The notes: generated from the sequence alone by a model not told the origin. A stretch of DNA of 43,010 nucleotides from an uncultured Flavobacteriales bacterium (GCA_913062955.1 CAJXZP010000029.1:1-43010); one strand, 5' to 3'. Numbered from the stretch's first letter, positions 7,745 through 14,423 are shown. Program-made: numbers and translations.

Positions 7745-8461
7745 ATGAAACAGATCCAAGCCGTAATTATCGATGATGAAATCGCAGCTGCCGAAAACAT
7801 TAGCATATTATTGGATTCCTATTGCCCTGAAATAAAAGTAATAGGCATGCAACATTCCATCCCTACTGGGTATAAACTCATCAAACAAATGCAACCCGAT
7901 TTAGTCTTCTTAGATATCTCTATGCCACCTGAAGGAACGGGTTTTGATCTTTTAGATATGTTTCCAAATCGTAATTTTCATGTCATTTTTGTAACTGCTC
8001 ATCAAGATTATGGATTGAAAGCCATCAAGCAACGGGCGTTTGATTATTTGTTAAAACCCATTGATTATAAAGAGCTCATCCAAAGTATGACTCAGTTTAC
8101 GGCATCCTTTGAAAAAACGAATTCCTTAACGGACTCTAATCAAGAAGCCATCATCAAATTATCCACAGATAGCGGTACACACGTAGTTAAACAACAACAA
8201 ATCCTATACTGTAAGGCTTCAGGGAGTTATACTGAAATTCATATTAAAGATCGATCTCCCATTCTTATTTCCAAATCGCTAAAGTTTGCAGAGGCGCAAT
8301 TAAATATGACCGTTTTTAAAAGAATTCACCGTTCCTATATTGTGAACCCCAGGTTCATTACTAAAATAAATAAAGAAGACGGAGGCAATATTTTTCTTGG
8401 TGACATCCAAATTCCTGTATCCAAAAATTACTGTGAAGATGTTTTTGATTTGGTGAATTAA
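7745..8461 (+). CDS. LytTR-family response regulator (orphan)
   Basis: A 238-residue two-domain regulator. The receiver domain (1-118) has the acidic pair D10/D11, phosphoacceptor D57 in LVFLDISMP, T83 and K103 in YLLKPIDY, so it looks fully phosphorylatable. The C-terminal LytTR DNA-binding domain (about 138-238) shows ILYCKASGSYTEIHI and the characteristic FKRIHRSYIVNP. Bacteroidota LytTR regulators are usually paired with a 7TM or LytS/YehU-type histidine kinase, but none is adjacent or elsewhere in this window. Immediately downstream are four repeat units each with three LytTR-like boxes, which makes this protein the obvious candidate to control them. Confidence 0.93.
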   Translation: MKQIQAVIIDDEIAAAENISILLDSYCPEIKVIGMQHSIPTGYKLIKQMQPDLVFLDISMPPEGTGFDLLDMFPNRNFHVIFVTAHQDYGLKAIKQRAFDYLLKPIDYKELIQSMTQFTASFEKTNSLTDSNQEAIIKLSTDSGTHVVKQQQILYCKASGSYTEIHIKDRSPILISKSLKFAEAQLNMTVFKRIHRSYIVNPRFITKINKEDGGNIFLGDIQIPVSKNYCEDVFDLVN

Positions 8462-8480
8462 TCTCCTCAAAAAATCATTC

Positions 8481-8564
8481 ATGAACTCAACCCAGGATTT
8501 CACGAACTCAAACAGGGGTTTCACAAACTTAGAAGAATTAATCTAACAGGATAGTATACATTGG
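8481..8564 (+). promoter_or_regulatory. Unit 1 control region: three LytTR boxes and -7 element
   Basis: Boxes at 8481-8489 (ATGAACTCA), 8502-8510 (ACGAACTCA) and 8523-8531 (ACAAACTTA) are spaced exactly 21 bp. On the complementary strand they match the LytTR half-site [TA][AC][CA]GTTN[AG][TG] at 8, 8 and 9 of 9 positions. The -7-like TACATTGG starts at 8557, 34 bp after the start of the third box. No separate TTG is seen, as expected for an activator-dependent promoter. Confidence 0.65.
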
Positions 8565-8568
8565 GGCC

Positions 8569-8668
8569 ATGAACGGGTTGGGTGTGATAATTTACCCATT
8601 CTTGCTCCATCTAAAACCTGGTCTTAGCACTACAAAAATACATAGAGCTCTGGTTCCACGTATTTTTC
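8569..8668 (+). ncRNA. Putative small RNA, copy 1
   Basis: Expected to start near 8569, just after the -7 element. The 5' hairpin pairs GAACGGGT with ACCCATTC with one C-A mismatch. The loop has TTGGGTGTGATAATTT, and the linker contains CTAAAACCTGGTCTTA. The terminator stem AAAAATAC/GTATTTTT (8634-8641 with 8660-8667) is the most decayed of the four in its upper part. The same region holds a 62-codon open frame from an ATG at 8569, but the differences between copies do not favour third codon positions, so I treat it as non-coding. Confidence 0.55.
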
Positions 8669-8915
8669 ACTACACTTCTTCTTCTTTTCTACTTGTAGGT
8701 TCCTTTGAACTTACCCCTTCCCTATTAAATCCAGAAAAGTCACTATTATTCAAATAAATCATTCGTCATTTTTAAAGTAGGAACTCCTTTTTACCGTCTA
8801 AAAAACGGATACATTTTAGCCTCTTATTTTTCTTATTTGAGAAAGAAACCCTTCAATTACACTAACTACAATAACTCTAATTAATTAGGGGAATTTAATT
8901 GAGCATAAAACATTT

Positions 8916-8999
8916 ACAAACTACACCTCTACTTTCACAAACTAAAATATGGGTTTCAAGAACTTTGAAAAATTAAACTAAAGGGATCCTATACATTTG
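8916..8999 (+). promoter_or_regulatory. Unit 2 control region: three LytTR boxes and -7 element
   Basis: Boxes at 8916-8924 (ACAAACTAC, 7/9), 8937-8945 (ACAAACTAA, 8/9) and 8958-8966 (AAGAACTTT, 8/9) again have 21-bp spacing. The -7 is a consensus TACATTTG at 8992-8999, 34 bp from the start of box 3. This is the best -7 match of the array. Confidence 0.65.
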
Positions 9000-9003
9000 T
9001 GGC

Positions 9004-9103
9004 ATGAACGGATTGGGTGTGATAATTTACCCGTTCTTGCTTAACCTAAAACCTAGTCTTAACACTAAAAAATACTTGGAGCTTCGGTTCCAAGTATTTT
9101 TTA
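9004..9103 (+). ncRNA. Putative small RNA, copy 2
   Basis: The best preserved copy. The 5' hairpin pairs GAACGG with CCGTTC around a loop containing TTGGGTGTGATAATTT. The linker is CTTAACCTAAAACCTAGTCT followed by TAACACT. The terminator is a 14-bp perfect stem (9067-9080 with 9089-9102), prolonged by a G-T and a C-G pair that close a TTCG tetraloop, and its 3' arm ends in six T. The open frame from ATG 9004 is shifted relative to other copies by a one-base change in the A run, which argues against a shared peptide. Confidence 0.65.
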
Positions 9104-9307
9104 CACCACTTTTTATTCTTTTCTACTTGTAGGTTCCTTGGAACTTAGAACTTCCTGTTCTATTTCCAGAAAATCCGATACATTTGAAACCAATGGTTAG
9201 ATACTTTTAAAAAAGTAAGGACTTTTAAACCGTCAAAAAAATGGACAAATAGGATGCGTTTATTTTTTTTTTAGAGAAATAACGGTCACAAACATTAACT
9301 AGAATAG

Positions 9308-9336
9308 CTCTATTTAATTTGGGAAATTAAATAGAG
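9308..9336. repeat. Perfect 13-bp inverted repeat with a GGG centre
   Basis: CTCTATTTAATTT (9308-9320) and its exact complement (9324-9336) flank GGG, just upstream of the LytTR boxes of unit 3. Unit 2 has a decayed version (about 8876-8903), and unit 4 keeps only the right arm (about 9708-9724). The position next to the first box suggests a second protein-binding site or a terminator-like insulator between units. Confidence 0.6.
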
Positions 9337-9348
9337 CATAAAACATTT

Positions 9349-9432
9349 ATAAACTCTATTCCTACTTTCACAAACTAAAACCTGTATTTCAAGAACTTAT
9401 AAAAATTCAACTAAAAGGATCCTATACATTCG
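9349..9432 (+). promoter_or_regulatory. Unit 3 control region: three LytTR boxes and -7 element
   Basis: Boxes at 9349-9357 (ATAAACTCT), 9370-9378 (ACAAACTAA) and 9391-9399 (AAGAACTTA), each 8/9 matches, are spaced 21 bp. The -7 TACATTCG at 9425-9432 is again 34 bp from the start of the third box. Confidence 0.65.
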
Positions 9433-9436
9433 TGGC

Positions 9437-9536
9437 AAGAACGGATTGAGTGTGCTTATTTACCCGTTCTTGCTTAACCTAAAACCTAGTCTTAACACTA
9501 CAAAAATACTTGGAACTCCGGTACCAGGTATTTTTC
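9437..9536 (+). ncRNA. Putative small RNA, copy 3
   Basis: The 5' hairpin is GAACGG/CCGTTC. The loop is the most changed of the four (TTGAGTGTGCTTATTT), while the linker is identical to copy 2 over the CCTAAAACCTAGTCTTAACA core. The terminator stem (9502-9513 with 9524-9535) has one T-G wobble in place of a T-A pair and a TCCG tetraloop. The ATG present at the RNA start in the other copies is AAG here, so a conserved peptide is unlikely. Confidence 0.6.
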
Positions 9537-9562
9537 ACCCCACTTCTTCTTCTTTTCTACTT

Positions 9563-9582
9563 GTAAGTTCATATGAACTTAC
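9563..9582. promoter_or_regulatory. Dyad of two inverted LytTR-like half-sites after the terminator (unit 3; copies in all units)
   Basis: TAAGTTCATATGAACTTA within 9563-9582 is a perfect palindrome, and each arm matches the LytTR half-site at 9 of 9 positions. Matching dyads are at 8695-8714 (unit 1), 9129-9148 (unit 2) and 9951-9970 (unit 4), where the left arm is TAGGTTC. As RNA these would be 7- to 8-bp hairpins with G-U/A-U exchange. Whether the element acts as DNA or RNA is open. Confidence 0.5.
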
Positions 9583-9735
9583 CCCTTCCCTTTTATTTCC
9601 ATTTCAGCATTTACATTTAAAACCACCGGTAGTGACTTTTAAGGTCGTAAGGGATTATTGACCGTCAAAAAAAATGGACAAATGAGAAGCTCCTATTTTT
9701 CTTATTAGGGAAATTAAATAGAGCAGAAAACATTT

Positions 9736-9819
9736 ATAAACTCTATTCCTACTTTCACAAACTAAAATCTGTGTTTCAAGAACTTAGAAGAATAAAACTA
9801 AAAGGATACTATACATTCG
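9736..9819 (+). promoter_or_regulatory. Unit 4 control region: three LytTR boxes and -7 element
   Basis: Boxes at 9736-9744 (ATAAACTCT), 9757-9765 (ACAAACTAA) and 9778-9786 (AAGAACTTA), each 8/9, are spaced 21 bp, with TACATTCG at 9812-9819, 34 bp from the start of box 3. The geometry is the same as in units 1-3. Confidence 0.65.
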
Positions 9820-9823
9820 TGGT

Positions 9824-9924
9824 ATGAACGAGTTGGGTGTGATAATTTGCTCGTTTTTGCTTAATCCAAAACCTAGACTTAAAACTAAAAAAATACTTGG
9901 AGCTCCGGTTCCAAGTATTTTTTA
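9824..9924 (+). ncRNA. Putative small RNA, copy 4
   Basis: The 5' hairpin is GAACGAGT paired with GCTCGTTT. The G-C pair at stem position 6 of copies 1-3 is an A-T pair here, which is a compensatory change. The loop TTGGGTGTGATAATTT is identical to copies 1 and 2. The linker is TTGCTTAATCCAAAACCTAG and the following CTTA. The terminator is a perfect 14-bp stem (9888-9901 with 9910-9923) with a TCCG tetraloop. Confidence 0.6.
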
Positions 9925-10051
9925 CTTCACTTCTTCTTCTTTTCTACTTTGTAGGTTCGCTTGAACTTACCTCTTTCCCTTTACCTCTGAAAGGACAAAA
10001 AAAACCAAACAATTTGACACCGAATTATAATAATTCTACATTCACAAAATG

Positions 10052-10059
10052 TACTTTTG
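10052..10059 (+). promoter_or_regulatory. Possible -7 element for fmt
   Basis: TACTTTTG matches TAnnTTTG and lies 85 bp before the fmt start. It falls inside the tail of repeat unit 4, at a segment shared with the other units as GACTTTTAA, so it may have arisen from repeat sequence. No TTG is found at the usual spacing. Confidence 0.35.
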
Positions 10060-10144
10060 ACCCTCACTAAAATGGGCAAATGGTATTATCCTATTTTTCA
10101 ATTTTAATGACCTGATCGCTAGTTAAATCATATTCTATTTCAAA

Positions 10145-11095
10145 ATGAAACCACTTAAAGTCGTCTTTTTAGGAACTCCAGATTTTGCCGTTGAAAGTTT
10201 AAAGGCCATTGAAAATTCTGCTCACCAAATTGTTGGGGTGGTGACGATGCCCGACAAAAAAATGGGAAGAGGAAGAAAGTTAACCGGATCTGCGGTAAAG
10301 ACCTATGCGGAATCCAAAGGCTTATTTTTAATGCAACCCGAAAAACTAAAAAACCCGGATTTTGTCAACGAATTGAAGGGTTTAAATGCGGATATATTTG
10401 TGGTGGTTGCTTTTAGAATGTTACCTGAAATGGTTTGGAATATGCCCATTCATGGTACGGTAAATGTTCACGGCTCTTTATTGCCTCAATATAGAGGTGC
10501 TGCCCCTATTAATTGGGCAATTATTAACGGAGAAACGGAAACGGGAGTGACTGTTTTCAGACTCAAACATGAAATTGATACGGGAGATATTTTACTCCGA
10601 AAATCCGTAGCTATCCATTCCAACGATAATGTAGAAACGATCCATGATCAATTAATGATTTTGGGAGGACAAGCAGTGGTAGAAGGATTGGATAAAATTG
10701 CAAATGGAAGTCCGGAGTATTTACCACAACTAAACGCCTCGGATTTAAAAAGTGCCCCTAAGATTTTTAAAGACACCTGTAAGATAGACTGGAACCAACC
10801 CGTGGAGAAGATTCACGATTTCATCCGTGGTTTAAGTCCATACCCGGCATCATGGACCACCATCCAAAACGGGGATTCTGAGATAGATGTAAAAATTTAT
10901 TATGCCTCTTTTGAAATAAAGGAAAATTCTATACCCGGAAAAATTGAAACGGATCACAAATCCTATTTCAAAATATCCGGAACAAATGGCCAATTAATGA
11001 TCCAAGAGTTACAAGTTTCCGGAAAACGAAAAATGCCTACCGCAGATCTATTAAGAGGTTTCTCTTTTGAGGCCGACTGTAATATTTCGAATTAA
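10145..11095 (+). CDS. fmt: Methionyl-tRNA formyltransferase
   Basis: A 316-residue cytoplasmic enzyme that formylates initiator Met-tRNA using 10-formyl-tetrahydrofolate. It begins KVVFLGTPDFAVESL and has the formyltransferase signature VNVHGSLLPQYRGAAPINWA, with the catalytic Asn/His pair and the later ETGVTVFRLKHEIDTGDIL. The C-terminal OB-like domain is present (from about 205), so length is normal. It is followed 38 bp later by the lyase gene on the same strand. The usual def or other translation neighbours are absent. Confidence 0.95.
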   Translation: MKPLKVVFLGTPDFAVESLKAIENSAHQIVGVVTMPDKKMGRGRKLTGSAVKTYAESKGLFLMQPEKLKNPDFVNELKGLNADIFVVVAFRMLPEMVWNMPIHGTVNVHGSLLPQYRGAAPINWAIINGETETGVTVFRLKHEIDTGDILLRKSVAIHSNDNVETIHDQLMILGGQAVVEGLDKIANGSPEYLPQLNASDLKSAPKIFKDTCKIDWNQPVEKIHDFIRGLSPYPASWTTIQNGDSEIDVKIYYASFEIKENSIPGKIETDHKSYFKISGTNGQLMIQELQVSGKRKMPTADLLRGFSFEADCNISN

Positions 11096-11133
11096 TATTG
11101 GAATATTCACACCTAGGGAGTTAATTTCGCTAT

Positions 11134-11985
11134 ATGAAAATTATTGAATGTCCGAGAGATGCAATGCAAGGTTTACATGATTTTATTGAAACCGATAAAA
11201 AAGTAGCCTATATCAATCAACTTTTACACGTTGGCTTTGACACTTTAGACATGGGGAGTTTTGTATCGCCTACTGCGATTCCTCAAATGAGAGATACCGC
11301 TGAGGTTCTCAACAAAATAAACCTAGAAAATACAAACACCAAACTATTAACAATCGTAGGTAACGAAAGAGGTGCTCGTCAGGCAGCTGAATTTGAGCAA
11401 GTTCAATATTTGGGTTTCCCTTTTTCCATTTCAGAAACGTTTCAAAAACGAAACATCAATAGTAGTATAGAAGATTCTTTTCATCGAGCAGAAGAAATTC
11501 TAAACACCTGTGTCATCAAACAAAAGGACTTGGTCGTATACATTTCTATGGCTTTTGGAAATCCGTATAACGATCCTTGGGATGCGGATATCGTATTGGA
11601 ATGGACCCACAAACTACACAATGAATTAGGAATTGAAATCATTTCCTTATCGGATACCATCGGAGTGGCTCAACCCGAAACGATTCGGTATTTATTCAAT
11701 TCATTAATTCCGGAGCTCCCCAATGTGGAACTGGGAGCCCACCTGCACACCACGCCCTCTACCTGGGAAGAAAAAGTACATGCTGCTGTTCAATCGGGTT
11801 GTGTTCGTTTTGATGGCGCCTTTAAAGGATTTGGAGGCTGTCCTATGGCTAAGGATGATTTAACAGGTAACATGCCCACCGAAAATCTGTTGGATTATTT
11901 TGAACGCAAAAAAATTGAAACGGGCATAAATAAAGAGGCTTTTGATAAAGCATATCAAATGACGCAATCGGTTTTTCCAATGTAA
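11134..11985 (+). CDS. Hydroxymethylglutaryl-CoA lyase-like enzyme
   Basis: A 283-residue TIM-barrel protein of the HMGL/DRE-TIM family. It opens with IIECPRDAMQG (the ExxPRDxxQ motif with the catalytic Arg-Asp), has LSDTIGVAQP, GAHLHTTP for the metal-binding histidines, and FKGFGGCPMAKDDLTGN holding the loop cysteine of HMG-CoA lyases. The reaction would cleave HMG-CoA to acetoacetate and acetyl-CoA in leucine breakdown. The presence of the GGCP cysteine supports lyase over isopropylmalate or citramalate synthase. No leucine-degradation partners are adjacent. Confidence 0.85.
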   Translation: MKIIECPRDAMQGLHDFIETDKKVAYINQLLHVGFDTLDMGSFVSPTAIPQMRDTAEVLNKINLENTNTKLLTIVGNERGARQAAEFEQVQYLGFPFSISETFQKRNINSSIEDSFHRAEEILNTCVIKQKDLVVYISMAFGNPYNDPWDADIVLEWTHKLHNELGIEIISLSDTIGVAQPETIRYLFNSLIPELPNVELGAHLHTTPSTWEEKVHAAVQSGCVRFDGAFKGFGGCPMAKDDLTGNMPTENLLDYFERKKIETGINKEAFDKAYQMTQSVFPM

Positions 11986-11988
11986 TAC

Positions 11989-12708
11989 TTATACGGACTC
12001 CACTACCCTATAAACGGTTCCATTGTCCAATCCCATATGGATCACTTTAATCGTTTTTAAGGATAAATGGTTTTGTTTTGCTCTTCGGCAAATGGAAAAC
12101 AATTCCGCTTCTTCCGGTAAAAACAAAAACACCTGGGTATCTCTAAGCGTTCGAATCTTTAACTGGTTAAATAAGGATTCATAGAACTTAAAATTTACGC
12201 CCGCCATACTTCCTTTTTCTTCTATATTCATTGGGTTTTCTGGAAGAATAGGTGGATTAATAAGAATGTAATCAAAGTGAAACTGGAGATTATCAAATAA
12301 ATCTGAATACACGGAGATAATATCCCAATTGTTATCTCTTGCCTGTACGGATAATTCGCTTAAAGCCACATCATTTATATCGCTTGCCGTAACCATGGCT
12401 CCATTTGCGGCACAATAAGCAGAAATGACACCAGAACCACACCCGAGTTCCAAAACCGTTTTATGCTTTATTTCCAAACCTTGAATAAATTCAAGGAATA
12501 AGGATGTACTGGAATTCATTACGGGCGAAAAAACACCGGGAAGCACATTAACCCCTACATTTTTATAGGTATACTGAACTGGATTTCTATGTCGCCATTT
12601 TTGATACCGAGAAACGAACGGTGTTAAAACGGACTTTACTATTTTATTGAGGTACACCACGGATACTTTAATATTTTCTGAACGGTAAATCACCAAAAAC
12701 AATATCAA
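11989..12708 (-). CDS. Class I SAM-dependent methyltransferase (PrmC/RlmG-like)
   Basis: A 239-residue protein with the SAM-binding motif VLELGCGSGVISAYCA, acidic motif II ASDIND, and the NPPI tetrapeptide in DYILINPPILPENP. NPP[YI] marks N-methyltransferases acting on planar nitrogens, such as release-factor glutamine or rRNA guanine/adenine. The actual target is unknown. The ATG start overlaps the upstream hydroxylase gene by 41 bp; a GTG at 12658-12660, 7 bp after that gene's stop, would give a 223-residue product and is a realistic alternative. The two genes are probably co-transcribed. Confidence 0.75.
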   Translation of the reverse strand: MILFLVIYRSENIKVSVVYLNKIVKSVLTPFVSRYQKWRHRNPVQYTYKNVGVNVLPGVFSPVMNSSTSLFLEFIQGLEIKHKTVLELGCGSGVISAYCAANGAMVTASDINDVALSELSVQARDNNWDIISVYSDLFDNLQFHFDYILINPPILPENPMNIEEKGSMAGVNFKFYESLFNQLKIRTLRDTQVFLFLPEEAELFSICRRAKQNHLSLKTIKVIHMGLDNGTVYRVVESV

Positions 12709-13531
12709 ACCGTTCTTTTAAACTTAGATCAGGTTGTTTTACTTCACGCCAAATAACAATAAACTCATGCATTCCAACCACCCACGGGTTTTCCGTGTCT
12801 ATATTATTTGGTATTCCAAATTCAATTTCTTCATCTGTTTCTGCATACGTACCGAATAGTTTATCCCAAAAGATAAAAACACCCCCCAAATTTTTATTTA
12901 ATAAATTGGGATCCACACTGTGATGTACCGAATGATTTACCGGGGTTTGCATAATTTTTTCCAAAAGGCCTAATTTACCTATTAATCGGGTATGCACCCA
13001 AAATTGATAGAAATATACCAAGGAATCGGTAAAGAAAACATCCAATGGCTCAAACCCAAAATAGGGCATGATACCCCACAATGGAAACTTAAACACCTGT
13101 AGTAAAAACAAGCCTCGAATAGATACCGTAAAATTATATTGCTTAGAATTATGATGGGCTACATGTAAGGCCCAGAAAAATCGACTTTTATGTGCAATCC
13201 AATGAAAAACATAAAACATCAAGTCGTTTAATAAAAACAATAAGGACCAGTATAAAACCGACATGACCACCGTCTCTTTGGAGAACGTAAAAAGTCGGTG
13301 TTCATATAAAAAATCGAACATAATAAATACGCCTCCTTTTACAGATGCAATAGAAACAAAGGTTAATACCGCCAGGAATAAATTGGTGAAGGTGTCCTTT
13401 GTTGAATATAGCTTAACAGTTTTAAAGGATGAAATGACTATTTCACCCACGATAAACGAAACAAAGAATACGATCATTACAATTTGATCCGTTCTAGCTG
13501 CTTGGCTTTGAATAATTTCTAATACAGTCAT
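12668..13531 (-). CDS. Fatty acid hydroxylase / sterol desaturase family protein
   Basis: A 287-residue membrane protein with several hydrophobic segments (about 15-40, 45-70, 85-112, 150-175). The three histidine clusters of the di-iron family are visible: HWIAH near 118, HVAHH near 132 and HSVHH near 206. The family uses a membrane di-iron centre to hydroxylate or desaturate lipids. In Bacteroidota similar proteins act on fatty acids or carotenoid-type lipids, but the substrate is not given by the sequence. It heads a two-gene unit with the methyltransferase. Confidence 0.85.
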   Translation of the reverse strand: MTVLEIIQSQAARTDQIVMIVFFVSFIVGEIVISSFKTVKLYSTKDTFTNLFLAVLTFVSIASVKGGVFIMFDFLYEHRLFTFSKETVVMSVLYWSLLFLLNDLMFYVFHWIAHKSRFFWALHVAHHNSKQYNFTVSIRGLFLLQVFKFPLWGIMPYFGFEPLDVFFTDSLVYFYQFWVHTRLIGKLGLLEKIMQTPVNHSVHHSVDPNLLNKNLGGVFIFWDKLFGTYAETDEEIEFGIPNNIDTENPWVVGMHEFIVIWREVKQPDLSLKERFDIVFGDLPFRKY

Positions 13532-13616
13532 GGTAGAATGTTTCGCTTATCAAATATAAATAAAACCCCTAATTTTACGTTATTATTGAGTTTCAAACTA
13601 GACAAAAAAAATCTGA

Positions 13617-14423
13617 ATGCATCCTATTTTATTCCAATTTAAAACACCTCCATTTTTACTCGGTATATTCCCGGATTACATCACCATTTATGCCTACGGA
13701 GCTTTGATACTAATTGGGGTAATTTGCGCCTTTCTGTTTTTAAGAAAACATGCCTTTAAAGAATTTGGACTTTCAGAAGATGATTCTCAAGCCTTATTAA
13801 TGGGTTTAATCATTATGTCGGTGTTGGGAGGTAAATTCTTCCTGATATTTGAAAACCCCTCTTTCTATTTATCCAATCCTGGAGCACTTTTTAGTAATTC
13901 AGGTTTTGTATTCTACGGTTCCTTGATTTTTTCAATGAGTTTTATTTATTGGTTTATTAAAAAACATACACTACCCGCTTGGCAATTCATGGATTTAATC
14001 GCCTTCACCACGGTTATTGTACACTTCTTTGGCCGATTAGGGTGTTTTTTTGCCGGATGTTGTCATGGGACTGAAAGCCAAGGTCCCCTTTTTGTCATTT
14101 TTACCGACCCCGCAAGTCAGGCCACTCCCTTAAACACGCCTTTACATCCTACCCAGTTATACAGTGCGTCTATGTTAATGGGGATCTTTCTCGTTCTAAA
14201 CTGGGTCAAAAAACGCCAAAGCTTTGCGGGACAATTGTTCTTATTATATCTGATTCTTTATGCTACGGGAAGATCCATTATTGAAGAGTTTCGTGGAGAT
14301 GAAGCCCGGGGATTCCTATTGGAGGATTGGTATTCAAACAGTCAGTTTATTTCGACCCTAATTATAACCTTCGCCCTTTTGATGTATTGGAAACTGTATC
14401 CCAAGAAGGCCCTTAAACTTTAA
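13617..14423 (+). CDS. lgt: Prolipoprotein diacylglyceryl transferase
   Basis: A 268-residue inner-membrane enzyme that transfers diacylglycerol from phosphatidylglycerol to the lipobox cysteine of prolipoproteins. Visible are multiple membrane segments and the Lgt signature HFFGRLGCFFAGCCHG, with the later GRSIIEEFRGDEARG carrying essential arginine and glutamate residues. Length is normal. Its 3' end overlaps the convergent aroQ gene by 11 bp. Substrates in this window include the lipoproteins at 3763 and 32388. Confidence 0.93.
   Translation: MHPILFQFKTPPFLLGIFPDYITIYAYGALILIGVICAFLFLRKHAFKEFGLSEDDSQALLMGLIIMSVLGGKFFLIFENPSFYLSNPGALFSNSGFVFYGSLIFSMSFIYWFIKKHTLPAWQFMDLIAFTTVIVHFFGRLGCFFAGCCHGTESQGPLFVIFTDPASQATPLNTPLHPTQLYSASMLMGIFLVLNWVKKRQSFAGQLFLLYLILYATGRSIIEEFRGDEARGFLLEDWYSNSQFISTLIITFALLMYWKLYPKKALKL

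Larger units (their letters stand above)
8462..10115 (+). repeat. Tandem array of four diverged non-coding units (about 0.39-0.43 kb each)
   Basis: Four related units fill the whole space between the LytTR regulator and fmt. Equivalent -7 elements sit at 8557, 8992, 9425 and 9812, giving periods of 435, 433 and 387 bp. Each unit has, in order: three LytTR-like boxes, a -7 element, an RNA with a 5' hairpin, a linker and a terminator hairpin, a pyrimidine-rich stretch (CTTCTTCTTCTTTTCTACTT), a dyad of the form GTTC-N4-GAAC, and an AT-rich tail containing an ACCGTC...AA...GG segment. Unit 1 begins 20 bp after the regulator stop codon and lacks the upstream palindrome seen in the others. No transposase, target-site duplication or terminal inverted repeat is visible. 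Confidence 0.85.

Noticed and set aside
8569-8757. 62-codon open frame in repeat unit 1
   Set aside because: Its start is AAG in unit 3, unit 2 is frameshifted, and differences between copies are spread over all codon positions. RNA-structure conservation explains the similarity better.
9446-9661. 71-codon open frame in repeat unit 3
   Set aside because: Begins with an internal TTG inside the predicted 5' hairpin loop, spans the terminator and is not kept in all copies.
8462-10115. CRISPR array or MITE/insertion-sequence cluster
   Set aside because: Units of about 0.4 kb with promoter and terminator parts, no short regular repeats and spacers, no transposase, no terminal inverted repeats and no target-site duplication.
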